From a bacterium (GTDB lineage Bacteria > Myxococcota_A > UBA9160 > UBA6930): 56,529 nucleotides of DNA. The notes under the pieces were generated by a model. That model searched no databases, was not told the DNA's origin, and saw nothing but the letters and a program-made list of their open reading frames with translations. Positions 27,917 through 36,945 of the stretch are shown piece after piece (positions within the stretch are counted from its first letter, which is position 1; every line of letters starts with the position of its first letter). The DNA is taken from assembly GCA_024228115.1 (NCBI GenBank), contig JAAETT010000699.1, positions 1-56,529 on the forward strand, written 5' to 3'. Position numbers and translations under genes: made by a program.

Positions 27917-28393
27917 ATGGACCTCGTAGCCAAGAACGTGATGAGCAATCCGGTGGTGGCCGTCAGCCCCGAGACCAACCTGGCCGACGCCCACCGCCTG
28001 TTCGTGGAGGAAGGCATTCACGGCGCGCCCGTGCTCGAGGACGATGGCAGCATCGCCGGCGTGATCTCCAGCAGCGACCTGCTCCGTGCGGTCCATGACG
28101 AGCGCGACACGGCCACGACCGACGGCGACTACTTGCGGGACCTCCTGGAGTTCTCAGCGCCGGATTGGGCAGGTGACACCGCCGACTTCCAGGACCGACT
28201 CGCTCAGCGAACGGTGTCCGATATCATGACCCCGGGGGCGGTGACCGTCGCGCCCGAGGCGCCGATTGCCGAGGTGGCCCGCACCCTCCGTGAATACAAG
28301 ATCCATCGGGTCTGGGTGGAGGAAGAAGGTAAGCTCCGCGGCGTGATCTCGACCTTCGACCTGATGTCGATTCTGGAGGAATTGAGCGGATGA
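27917..28393 (+). CDS. CBS-pair protein 5
   Basis: The 158-residue two-CBS protein: MDLVAKNVMSNPVVAVSPETNLADAHRLFVEEGIHGAPVLEDDGSIAGVISSSDLL and VSDIMTPGAVTVAPEAPIAEVARTLREYKIHRVWVEEEGKLRGVISTFDLM, joined by a longer linker with YLRDLLEFSAPDW. ATG 27917 follows AGGAGGAGAACGACC, which decides the start; the longer frame runs back through the divergent promoters. The stop overlaps the start of the c-haem lipoprotein gene by four bases. The predicted role is cytoplasmic nucleotide sensing, here co-expressed with an envelope redox protein. Confidence 0.93.
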   Translation: MDLVAKNVMSNPVVAVSPETNLADAHRLFVEEGIHGAPVLEDDGSIAGVISSSDLLRAVHDERDTATTDGDYLRDLLEFSAPDWAGDTADFQDRLAQRTVSDIMTPGAVTVAPEAPIAEVARTLREYKIHRVWVEEEGKLRGVISTFDLMSILEELSG

Positions 28394-29559
28394 ACGCATC
28401 CCTTCGCTGGGGCATTTGGTCCCAGCTCGGGCCCGTGATTGCGAGTTTTCTCCTCGCCTGCCAACAAGCACCGCCAACGATTCCTGAGCCGCCGGAGACC
28501 CGGGCGACGATGGCGGAGATCGTGGCAGCGCTTCAGGTGGCCCTTCCGCTCAGCCTCAGCGCCGACGCTTTTTCAGCACCGGAGAACCAGGACGCCCTCG
28601 ACCGGGCCGTTGCGCAGCTCAGCCAGAGCACCGGCGCCCTGGAGGCCCACGGCATGGAGCGCGACGCCGGCTTCGCCCATATGAGCCACGCGCTCTCACG
28701 AGACTCCGCGGAAATCCAGTGGCGTCTCGAGCAAGGACGAACGGAGGAAGCGCGCTTTCTGTTAGGCGAGCTCGTGAATGACTGCGTCGCCTGCCACTCC
28801 CGCCTACCAAGCACCGAAACCTCCGATCTGGGGCGCTCGCTCTACGAGGCCGTGGACACGAGCGGCCTCGCGCGCAGCGAACAGGTCAGACTCGAGATCG
28901 CCACCCGCCAGTTCGATCGGGCACTCGCCAGCCTGGAATCGCTGATCGCCGATCCGACGCTCAGCCCGTCACAGCTCGATCTCGGCGGTTTCCTCTCGGA
29001 CTACCTGCGCGTGAGCATCCGGGTACGGGCAGACCTTGCCAGGCCACGGATCACCCTGGATCGATGGCAGCATGAAAACACGCTACCGGCCTACCTCGAT
29101 CATCTCGCCACGAACTGGATCGACGCCCTCGCGACCCTTCGCGTCGACGCGCCGCCCGGCATGGAGCTGGAGGAGGCCCGCAGCGTCGCCTCCCAGGCCG
29201 GGGCCCTGCGACGCTTCCCCGCGGACCGCGCAACGCTCGTCCATGACCTGGTGGTCTCGAGCCTGCTCAATCGGGCACTGGCACGCCAGACGTTGGCCGC
29301 GAGTGACAACGCCGAGGCCTACTACCTGCTCGGCCTGGCTGAGTTGCGCGTAGCGCACTCCTACTGGCTGGCGGCACCGGAAGCCTATCTGGAAGCAGCC
29401 ATTCGCACTGCCCCGGGCTCGGCGTTCGCCCGGCAGGCCTACCTGGTCCTCGAGGAAGAGACGATCGCGGGTTACACCGGCTCCGGCGGCACCCAGTTGC
29501 CCGCAGCGGTGGCCACCTGGCTGGACGAACTGCGGGAACTCGCGTTGGCGGACCGCTAG
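28390..29559 (+). CDS. Lipoprotein with a single c-type haem motif
   Basis: The 389-residue exported protein has a signal peptide ending in the lipobox FLLAC (Cys24), so it should be lipid-anchored in the envelope. A single haem-c attachment motif CVACH is at residues 132-136 after about 100 residues of helical sequence (LSLSADAFSAPENQDALDRA). The C-terminal 200 residues are alpha-helical repeats resembling tetratricopeptide-like hairpins (AEAYYLLGLAELRVAHSYW). I do not recognise a named family. It starts within the stop of CBS protein 5 and shares its sigma-54-type promoter. A second haem lipoprotein is encoded convergently. A role in periplasmic redox sensing or electron transfer is inference. 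Confidence 0.8.
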   Translation: MNASLRWGIWSQLGPVIASFLLACQQAPPTIPEPPETRATMAEIVAALQVALPLSLSADAFSAPENQDALDRAVAQLSQSTGALEAHGMERDAGFAHMSHALSRDSAEIQWRLEQGRTEEARFLLGELVNDCVACHSRLPSTETSDLGRSLYEAVDTSGLARSEQVRLEIATRQFDRALASLESLIADPTLSPSQLDLGGFLSDYLRVSIRVRADLARPRITLDRWQHENTLPAYLDHLATNWIDALATLRVDAPPGMELEEARSVASQAGALRRFPADRATLVHDLVVSSLLNRALARQTLAASDNAEAYYLLGLAELRVAHSYWLAAPEAYLEAAIRTAPGSAFARQAYLVLEEETIAGYTGSGGTQLPAAVATWLDELRELALADR

Positions 29560-29608
29560 GCGGCCCGCCTCGAGGCGCGAGCGATCGTGATCCGGGGGAG
29601 TTCTGCGT

Positions 29609-30067
29609 CTACTCCGGGGAAACCTGAATCGACTCCAGATACTCGACCAATGCCTCGATCCTTCCGCGAACGATCGCATCGCCAGATTCGTTTTCGGGCA
29701 GCCCGACGAGAAAACGGCGCCCCCACACCGGCATCTCGCGGCTGCCGTGGGCCTTCAGCTCGAATCGACCATCGATCACGTAGGCAACGTCGAGCCGTGG
29801 AAAGGTCCCGTCCCTGCGAGCAGCGATCCGCGTGAGATCCGCCGGAGGCACGATCATCGCGGCGGCCGCAGGCCCACCACCCCGCCCGTCGAGGCCATGG
29901 CAGGCGGCGCAATTCTCCGCGAAGTCGCTAGCGCCTTGCTCGATCAGGAACGGGTGACTCATGACTTGTTCGGATGGTGGGGCGGGAGTTCCAGCACAAG
30001 CCAGGGCGCCCAGCAGGGCAAGACAACTCTTCGCGAGGCGAGACACGGATCGGGCGTCGTTGTACAT
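29609..30067 (-). CDS. Cytochrome c lipoprotein, class I
   Basis: The 152-residue protein has a signal peptide with lipobox LGALAC (Cys24) and one haem-binding site CAACH at 53-57 followed by GLDGRGGGPAAAAM, a typical mono-haem class I pattern; EMPVWGRRF supplies a plausible distal Met. ATG 30067 (MYNDARSVSRLAKSCL) begins a convincing signal peptide and has no Shine-Dalgarno; a weaker sigma-54-like sequence lies 15 nt upstream. It is divergent from hpf. Electron transfer in the envelope is the expected role; no oxidase or dehydrogenase gene is adjacent. Confidence 0.88.
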   Translation of the reverse strand: MYNDARSVSRLAKSCLALLGALACAGTPAPPSEQVMSHPFLIEQGASDFAENCAACHGLDGRGGGPAAAAMIVPPADLTRIAARRDGTFPRLDVAYVIDGRFELKAHGSREMPVWGRRFLVGLPENESGDAIVRGRIEALVEYLESIQVSPE

Positions 30068-30080
30068 GGAGCAAGGTGAT

Positions 30081-30096
30081 AGCAAGACCCGGGCCC
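30081..30096 (-). promoter_or_regulatory. Possible sigma-54 promoter (cytochrome c gene)
   Basis: The minus strand reads GGGCCCGGGTCTTGCT. The -12 half is perfect and the GG-N10-GC spacing is right, but the -24 half has two changes from TGGCAC. The -12 C (30082) is 15 nt from the ATG, close to the 14-nt class seen at four other genes. Confidence 0.4.
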
Positions 30097-30207
30097 GCAT
30101 GGCGCCAGTTGGCCCGCACGCTGGGAGACCGAGCGGGGCGGCATGACCCAAACTGGGGCACGAGGAACCGGCGAATGCTGTCGTGAGCCCCTTCCAGCCC
30201 ACGCATA

Positions 30208-30223
30208 TGGCATGCCAGTTGCT
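30208..30223 (+). promoter_or_regulatory. Sigma-54 promoter (hpf operon)
   Basis: TGGCATGCCAGTTGCT has a perfect -12 box and one change in the -24 box. The -12 C (30222) is 14 nt from ATG 30236. It should drive hpf and the downstream di-iron protein genes. Confidence 0.8.
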
Positions 30224-30235
30224 TTGTTCTGGGGC

Positions 30236-30538
30236 ATGGAAGTTCATTGGCGAAACCCGGGTGAGTTGGCGGATGCGAATCGTGAAGCGGCCGAAGAGCG
30301 GATCGAACGGCTTGCAGAGGGCCATCATGATCTGATCGACATCTGGGTCGATGTCGAAGCTGCGAACGCGCACCATCGCCACGGCCCGCGCAAGGTCACG
30401 ATCCGCTGCCAGGCCCGCCGCGCGGAACTGGTCGCCCACGGCGTCGCCTCCGAGCCGGAGCCTGCACTCCACGACGCACTCGAGGTCTTTTCCCGCGAGG
30501 TCCACAAGCTTCGCGACAAGCGCCGAGAACGGCGCTAG
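30236..30538 (+). CDS. Ribosome hibernation-promoting factor/RaiA-family protein
   Basis: The 100-residue protein has the beta-alpha-beta3-alpha order of short HPF/YfiA proteins. It starts with strand MEVHWRNPGE, then helix 1 (ANREAAEERIERLAEGH), strands DIWVDVEAANAHHRHGPRKVTIRCQARRAEL, and helix 2 (PALHDALEVFSREVHKLRDKRRERR) with a basic tail. These proteins bind the decoding centre of the 30S subunit and silence ribosomes in stationary or dormant cells. It is short-form, without the long-HPF dimerisation tail. ATG 30236 begins 14 nt after the -12 C of a sigma-54-type promoter and has only GGGG before it. The di-iron genes follow after 37 bp. M. tuberculosis Rv0079, also HPF-like, is in the DosR regulon. 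Confidence 0.82.
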   Translation: MEVHWRNPGELADANREAAEERIERLAEGHHDLIDIWVDVEAANAHHRHGPRKVTIRCQARRAELVAHGVASEPEPALHDALEVFSREVHKLRDKRRERR

Positions 30539-30575
30539 CGCCCGGCTCACGTCACACATCACAAGGAGACCCCAC

Positions 30576-31460
30576 GTGACGGACTTCCTGAAAGGCTATG
30601 ACATCCAGCATTGGCTCGAGTCCGCCGCCCAGGGTTACCTGGAGAACACCGAGTACGGTCACCTGGCGGGCGAACGCGAGCCCGACCTGCTGATGGAAGA
30701 GGACGCCCTCCGCGAGCAGTCCATCGACACGACGGTCCAGCTCGTGATGGGCGAGCGCTGCGCGCTGGCCGCCTCCTCGGGCCTGATCAACGCAGCACCG
30801 GACGAGGCGAGCAAGCGCTTCCTCGCGACCCAGACCCTCGACGAAGCCCGCCACGTGGAGATCTTCACCCAGCGTCTGTACGACCTCGGTGTCAAGCCCA
30901 AGGAACTGGAAGACGTGCTGAAGGATCGGGCGAACCCGCACCTGGTGAGATTCGCCGAGGCGCTGCTCGAGAAGGTGGACAAGAAGGATTTCGTGGCCGG
31001 CGTCGTCGGACAGAACATCGTGCTCGAAGGCATGGCGTTCCGCGTGTTCGAGATGCTCCACCAGGCGAACGGAGAAGCCAATCCGAAGTTTGCCCACATC
31101 CTTTCGGGCACCATCGCCGACGAGCGACGCCACGTCGGCTTCGGGGAGAACCGCATCGGTTCCCTGATCCGCGAGCATCCCGAGCGCAAAGCCGATGTGG
31201 AGAAGCTCCAGAAGGAGATGTCCTACCACATGCTCGCCACCTTCGGATCCCAGTTCACCAAGGGTCCGAGCCCGAAACAGATGGAAGAAATCATGGCCGA
31301 TCACGGGGCCAAGCGAACCGACGCGGAGTGGCAGGGCGTGAAGCTCGCCGAAGCTTCGCCGGAAGAACTCGAAGCGGTGCTGAGTGACACGATCCTCAAG
31401 GAGTTCAAGCTCCGACTCGAGCGCATCGGCATCGAGTACCAGACACCGGCTCGGCCCTGA
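30576..31460 (+). CDS. Ferritin-like di-iron protein A (R2-like superfamily)
   Basis: The 294-residue all-helical protein has a complete set of di-iron ligands in ferritin/R2-like order: Glu60 (VMGERCALA), Glu90 and His93 (TLDEARHVE), Glu151 (VLEGMAF), Glu183 and His186 (ADERRHVGFGE). Such proteins activate O2 for oxygenation, N-hydroxylation or decarbonylation, or store iron; the substrate is not deducible. The start is GTG 30576 after AAGGAGACCCC. It is the second gene of the hpf transcription unit and is followed two bases after its stop by paralogue B. The C-terminal 60 residues are an extra helical tail lacking in B. Confidence 0.88.
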   Translation: MTDFLKGYDIQHWLESAAQGYLENTEYGHLAGEREPDLLMEEDALREQSIDTTVQLVMGERCALAASSGLINAAPDEASKRFLATQTLDEARHVEIFTQRLYDLGVKPKELEDVLKDRANPHLVRFAEALLEKVDKKDFVAGVVGQNIVLEGMAFRVFEMLHQANGEANPKFAHILSGTIADERRHVGFGENRIGSLIREHPERKADVEKLQKEMSYHMLATFGSQFTKGPSPKQMEEIMADHGAKRTDAEWQGVKLAEASPEELEAVLSDTILKEFKLRLERIGIEYQTPARP

Positions 31461-31462
31461 GC

Positions 31463-32251
31463 ATGGATCCCAAGAACCCGGGGGCCGGTGGTGAGCTGCA
31501 CGACCTGCCCCCGGACGCCTTTCACGAACGTGTCCATTCCTTCGAGCATTGGCTCGAGTCGGTGCGTGGATATCTCGACGATCGCCCCTGGGGCCACCGG
31601 GCGGATCTCGACACCGGCGAACTCTCGCCTGAGGTTCGCGACCGCCTGATCGCCACGCTCTGCAACTATTGTGTCGGAGAGACTGCGGCCCTCGAGGGCG
31701 CCGGCGGGCTGATTCGGGTGGCTCCGAACCGGGCGTCGAAGATCTTCGTCGCCACCCAGGCCGTCGACGAGGCTCGCCATCTCGAAGTCCTGGTGCATCG
31801 CCTGCGTGAACTGGGAGTGGAGGATCCGGAGACGGAGATCGCCAACCGGGCGCATCCGAGCTTGCTCTCGTTCAAGGAGAAGTTGCTCACGCTCGTCGAG
31901 AACGGCGAGTGGTTGAGCGCGCTCTTCGCCCAGAACGTGATCCTCGAAGCGATGGAGTTCACCGTCTTCCGTCATCACGCGGCACAGACGGATCCAGTCA
32001 CACAGGATCTGCTGCTCGGCATCATCAAGGACGAGAGACGCCACATCGGATTCGGTGAGAACGAGCTGGGCCGATGCCTGAAGGCCAATCCCGAGGCTTC
32101 GGCGAGACTCGTGACCGTTCGGGAGCAGCTCGACCCGCTCGTGCTGGAGACCTTCGATCTCGCTCTTCGAGATCTGGGCGCGCCGGCCGAAGAGCGGACG
32201 GAACTTGGCCGGGATTACCTGGGCGCCGTTGGAAGGCTCGGCATCGCATGA
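31463..32251 (+). CDS. Ferritin-like di-iron protein B, paralogue of A
   Basis: The 262-residue protein keeps all six di-iron ligands: Glu73 (CVGETAALEG), Glu103 and His106 (AVDEARHLEV), Glu162 (LEAMEFTVF), Glu191 and His194 (DERRHIGFGEN). It has a longer proline/glycine-rich N-terminus and a shorter C-terminus than protein A. A tandem duplicate kept with both sites intact suggests a heterodimer or two related substrates. It overlaps the zinc-ribbon gene by four bases at its 3' end, so the operon continues. Expected to be cytoplasmic; no ferredoxin or reductase gene is adjacent. Confidence 0.87.
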   Translation: MDPKNPGAGGELHDLPPDAFHERVHSFEHWLESVRGYLDDRPWGHRADLDTGELSPEVRDRLIATLCNYCVGETAALEGAGGLIRVAPNRASKIFVATQAVDEARHLEVLVHRLRELGVEDPETEIANRAHPSLLSFKEKLLTLVENGEWLSALFAQNVILEAMEFTVFRHHAAQTDPVTQDLLLGIIKDERRHIGFGENELGRCLKANPEASARLVTVREQLDPLVLETFDLALRDLGAPAEERTELGRDYLGAVGRLGIA

Positions 32252-32517
32252 GCTCGAAGGAGACGCGACGCCGCTACGAGCTGGACGACCGGGGTTTCAA
32301 CGAAGTACCGAAAAAGTACCGGAAGTACTACCGAAAGTGGGGAGGGCCCGGCGACGAGCTCGAACCGAACGAGGTGCTCTGCCCGGTCTGCAAGGTCGTG
32401 GTCCGCTCGAATCGGGAGTTGCGAGCGGGTGATCGGGTATATTGTATGGCCTGCCTCACGAGGCTACGCATCTCCGAGGGTGCGGGCGGGGAGTTGGAGG
32501 CCGAGGTCGAGTACTGA
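32248..32517 (+). CDS. Small zinc-ribbon protein
   Basis: The 89-residue basic protein carries two CxxC knuckles, LCPVCKVVV and YCMACLTRL, about 24 residues apart, typical of a structural zinc ribbon. The N-terminal half is lysine/arginine/tyrosine-rich (VPKKYRKYYRKWGG) and the tail is acidic. No family recognised. The ATG overlaps the stop of di-iron protein B. It could bind nucleic acid or ribosomes, or serve as a partner of the di-iron proteins; both are guesses. Confidence 0.75.
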   Translation: MSSKETRRRYELDDRGFNEVPKKYRKYYRKWGGPGDELEPNEVLCPVCKVVVRSNRELRAGDRVYCMACLTRLRISEGAGGELEAEVEY

Positions 32518-32545
32518 TGCGCAAATCGCAGGGCTTCCGGATCTG

Positions 32546-32959
32546 ATGCGCGAGCCCGGCACCCTCAGGCGAATGAGCCGGGAGGCGAGGCGAATCTCCT
32601 CCCAGCATCGCAAGCTCGACGCCCTCTGGGGTCTGGTGGTCGATGCCCTCGGGCATGGGCGGGTGCCCGACGGGCGCGCTGCGTTTCAACACTTCCACGA
32701 TGCCCTCGAAGCCCATTTCTCCCTCGAGGACGAGCTCTATTTTCCCGCCCTTCACGGCCTCCGCTCGGACCTCGGTGACGAGCTGGCCCGCCTGAGCCGC
32801 GAGCACGAAGCCCTCCGTCGCGCGCTGGCCGAGGTCCAGGATGCCTTCACCGGTGCACACTTCGCGGACTGCGAGAAACTCCTGGATCGCGTGGCCACGG
32901 CGATCGCCGACCACGAGGAACAGGAAGAGCAGCTGCTCGCGCACTTCCGGCCGAGCTGA
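32546..32959 (+). CDS. Hemerythrin-like (HHE) protein 2
   Basis: The 137-residue helical protein has hemerythrin-type ligands: ISSQHRKLDALW in helix 1, FQHFHDALEAHFSLEDELYFPAL in helix 2, LSREHEALRRALAE in helix 3 and IADHEEQEEQLL in helix 4. The pattern HFSLEDELYFPAL is the classic HHE signature. The start at ATG 32546 is chosen to give a complete first helix; ATG 32573 is an alternative. It lies 28 bp after the zinc-ribbon gene and probably ends the hpf-di-iron operon. Likely binds O2 or NO or buffers iron. Confidence 0.85.
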   Translation: MREPGTLRRMSREARRISSQHRKLDALWGLVVDALGHGRVPDGRAAFQHFHDALEAHFSLEDELYFPALHGLRSDLGDELARLSREHEALRRALAEVQDAFTGAHFADCEKLLDRVATAIADHEEQEEQLLAHFRPS

Positions 32960-33023
32960 GCGAAGGGCCCGACTCCTCCAGATCTTCCCGCGGCCCGCTC
33001 TCCCGCTCGGGGCAACTGTTGCG

Positions 33024-33170
33024 CTCGAAGATGTCGTAGAAGTGGACCTTCGTGACGTGAATGCCGCGCCGCTCGAAGAGGGCGAAATTCCGGCGGTCGG
33101 TGAGCATCCGCGCAGGGATGCGGGCGACGCCCCAGGCCAGGAGCCTCCGAAAACGATCTCGGAGGGTCAC
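33024..33170 (-). pseudogene. Remnant of a SAM-dependent methyltransferase N-terminus
   Basis: Downstream of lon on the same strand a short frame reads RNFALFERRGIHVTKVHFYD, which resembles the start of class I methyltransferases that carry an NFxLFExxGxHxTPVHFY element. The frame then loses similarity and becomes low-complexity. Only the first 50 residues are present, so this looks like a decayed gene. Confidence 0.35.
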
Positions 33171-33193
33171 GATGAGAGCACCGAAACGGCTGC

Positions 33194-35677
33194 TCAGTTG
33201 ACCCCGGCCGGCGTCCCCAACTCTCCGGGTCCGTCCGAGCCCTCGAAGATCATCGAGATGGAGTGATCCCCGTCCTGCAGGAAGCCCTGGACATCGTCCA
33301 GGGCGAGGGCCGCTTTGAGCACTTCGTCCATATGCTCCACCGGAATGATCTCCATGTTCCGCTTCACGGCCGCCGGAATCTCCCGAAGATCCTTCTCGTT
33401 CTCTTTCGGGATCACGACGGTCGAGATGCCGCCGCGGTGGGCCGCAATCATCTTCTCCTTGAGCCCGCCGATCGGCAGCACGCGCCCGCGAAGGGTGATC
33501 TCGCCCGTCATGGCAACGGTGGAGCGAACCGGAACCCGCGTCAGCGCCGAGGCGATCGCCGTAGCGATCGTGATGCCAGCAGACGGTCCGTCCTTCGGCG
33601 TCGCGCCCTCGGGCACATGAATGTGGATATCGACCTTCGAGTAGAAATCCGGCACCAGGCCCAGCTGTTTGGCCCGTTGGCGAACGTAGGACATGGCCGC
33701 ATTCGCGGATTCCTGCATCACCTCACCGAGCCGGCCCGTCACGGCCAACTTGCCCTTGCCCGGGGTCACCGCGACCTCGGTCTGCAACAGCTCGCCTCCC
33801 ACTTCCGTGTAGGCGAGGCCCGTGCATAGCCCGACCCGATCATCCTCCTCGACCTGGCCATGCCGAAGCTTGCGCGGCCCGAGATGGCGTTTCACGGCGG
33901 CGGGAGTGATACGCGCCTTCTTGGCGTCCTTGCCTTCCTTCACCACCTGCTTGGCAACCTTCCGGCAAATCGATGCGATCTCTCTTTGGAGGTTTCGCAC
34001 CCCGGATTCGCGGGTGTAGTAGCGCGCAATCTCGAGTATGCCGGCGTCCGTGAACTCGATCTGCCCTTCTTTCAGGCCGTTCGCCTCGCGCTCCTTCCGC
34101 ACCAGGAAGTTCTTGGCGATCTGAAGCTTCTCGTTCTCGATGTAGCCGGGGAGCTGGATGATCTCCATGCGATCCTGGAGCGGTCGCGGGATCTGATGCA
34201 ACGCATTGGCCGTGCAAACGAACATCACGTGGCTGAGGTCGTAGTCGATATCCAGGTAGTGATCGTTGAAGGTGTGGTTCTGCTCGGGATCCAGCACCTC
34301 GAGGAGTGCCGCCGAGGGATCGCCCCGGAAGTCCATCGACATCTTGTCGACCTCGTCGAGCAGGAAGATCGGATTGCCCGAGCCCGCCTTCTTGAGGCCC
34401 TGGATGATCTTGCCGGGGAGCGCGCCGATGTAGGTGCGCCGATGGCCTCGGATCTCCGCTTCGTCCCGCACGCCACCGAGGCTGATGCGCACGAAGTCGC
34501 GCCCGGTCGCACGTGCGATCGATTTGCCGAGCGACGTCTTGCCGACGCCCGGAGGCCCGACCAGGCAGAGGATGGGGCCCTTCATCGTCTCGACCAGGGT
34601 CTGGACAGCCAGGTATTCGAGGATGCGTTCCTTCGGTTTCTCCAGACCGAAATGATCCTCGTTCAGCACCCGTTCGGCTTCCTCGATGTCCTCGTGCTCG
34701 TCGGCGTACTCGCCCCACGGAAGCGCGAGCATCCAGTCGATGTAGTTGCGCACGACGGTGGCTTCGGCCGCCATCGGGGACATCATCTTGAGCTTGCGGA
34801 TCTCCTTCTCGGTCCGCTCGCGCGCCTCGTCAGGCATCGCCTTGCCAGCAAGCGTCTCTTCGAGCTCGGCGATCTCGTTCTTGAACTCGTCACGTTCGCC
34901 GAGTTCTTTCTGGATCGCCCGCATCTGCTCGTTGAGGTAGTACTCCTTCTGGCTCTTCTCCATCTGCTTCTTGACACGCCCGCGAATGCGCTTCTCGACC
35001 TCGAGCACCTCGATCTCGGCCTGCATCAAGCCGTAGACCTCTTCCAGGCGCTTGCCCGGATCCACCAACTCGAGCAACCGTTGGCGATCCTGGATCTTGA
35101 GGTTCAGATGGGTAGCGACCGTATCGGCGAGCCTTCCGGCAGCCGAAAGCTGGGTGATGTTGCCGAGGACCTCCGAGGGGACCTTCTTGTTGAGCTTGAC
35201 GTAGTTCTCGAAGGTGGCGTGAACGCTGCGCACCAACGCCTCTACCGTGGAGCCTTCGGGCTCACTCTCTTCGACCAGCTCCACTTCACAGGCGAAGAAC
35301 GGCTCGTCCTGGGTAAAGGAGCGGATGCGTGCCCGGGCCTTGCCCTCGACCAACACCTTCACGGTCTGGTCGGGCAGGCGAAGCAGCTGGATGATCGTAC
35401 CGAGCGTTCCCAGCCGGAAGAGATCGTCTTCCGCGGGCTCATCCTTCGATGCCACGCGCTGAGCTGAGAGCACCAGCTCTCGGCCTCCGGCCACGGCGTC
35501 CTCGAGGGCCTTGATGCTCTTGGGCCGCCCCACGAAGAGCGGCACCACCATGCTCGGGAAGACCACGATGTCCCGGAGCGGAAGGAGGGGGACCACCTTC
35601 GAGCTGCCGTCGGAAGACTCGGGGCCTTCCGGGCCCGGGGGGGTTCCGCTGGAATCATCGCTCCGGAAAAAAGACAT
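33194..35677 (-). CDS. lon: ATP-dependent Lon protease
   Basis: The 827-residue cytoplasmic LonA degrades misfolded and regulatory proteins. It has an N-terminal substrate domain ([24 protein letters not shown]), a coiled-coil region near 230-300, an AAA+ module with Walker [14 protein letters not shown] and Walker [10 protein letters not shown], and a C-terminal protease domain with the Ser of GPSAGITIA and the Lys of [17 protein letters not shown] 35677 follows AGGAGACCCC; the upstream extension of the frame is rejected. It is the last gene of the block tig-clpP-clpX-lon, 20 bp after clpX. All catalytic elements are intact. Confidence 0.98.
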   Translation of the reverse strand: MSFFRSDDSSGTPPGPEGPESSDGSSKVVPLLPLRDIVVFPSMVVPLFVGRPKSIKALEDAVAGGRELVLSAQRVASKDEPAEDDLFRLGTLGTIIQLLRLPDQTVKVLVEGKARARIRSFTQDEPFFACEVELVEESEPEGSTVEALVRSVHATFENYVKLNKKVPSEVLGNITQLSAAGRLADTVATHLNLKIQDRQRLLELVDPGKRLEEVYGLMQAEIEVLEVEKRIRGRVKKQMEKSQKEYYLNEQMRAIQKELGERDEFKNEIAELEETLAGKAMPDEARERTEKEIRKLKMMSPMAAEATVVRNYIDWMLALPWGEYADEHEDIEEAERVLNEDHFGLEKPKERILEYLAVQTLVETMKGPILCLVGPPGVGKTSLGKSIARATGRDFVRISLGGVRDEAEIRGHRRTYIGALPGKIIQGLKKAGSGNPIFLLDEVDKMSMDFRGDPSAALLEVLDPEQNHTFNDHYLDIDYDLSHVMFVCTANALHQIPRPLQDRMEIIQLPGYIENEKLQIAKNFLVRKEREANGLKEGQIEFTDAGILEIARYYTRESGVRNLQREIASICRKVAKQVVKEGKDAKKARITPAAVKRHLGPRKLRHGQVEEDDRVGLCTGLAYTEVGGELLQTEVAVTPGKGKLAVTGRLGEVMQESANAAMSYVRQRAKQLGLVPDFYSKVDIHIHVPEGATPKDGPSAGITIATAIASALTRVPVRSTVAMTGEITLRGRVLPIGGLKEKMIAAHRGGISTVVIPKENEKDLREIPAAVKRNMEIIPVEHMDEVLKAALALDDVQGFLQDGDHSISMIFEGSDGPGELGTPAGVN

Positions 35678-35697
35678 GGGGTCTCCTGGCGGTGGCG

Positions 35698-36941
<1,244 letters not shown>

Positions 36942-36945
<4 letters not shown>

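Noticed and set aside
33860-35467. A 535-codon forward open frame
   Set aside because: Antisense to lon; composition is that of a mirrored coding frame.
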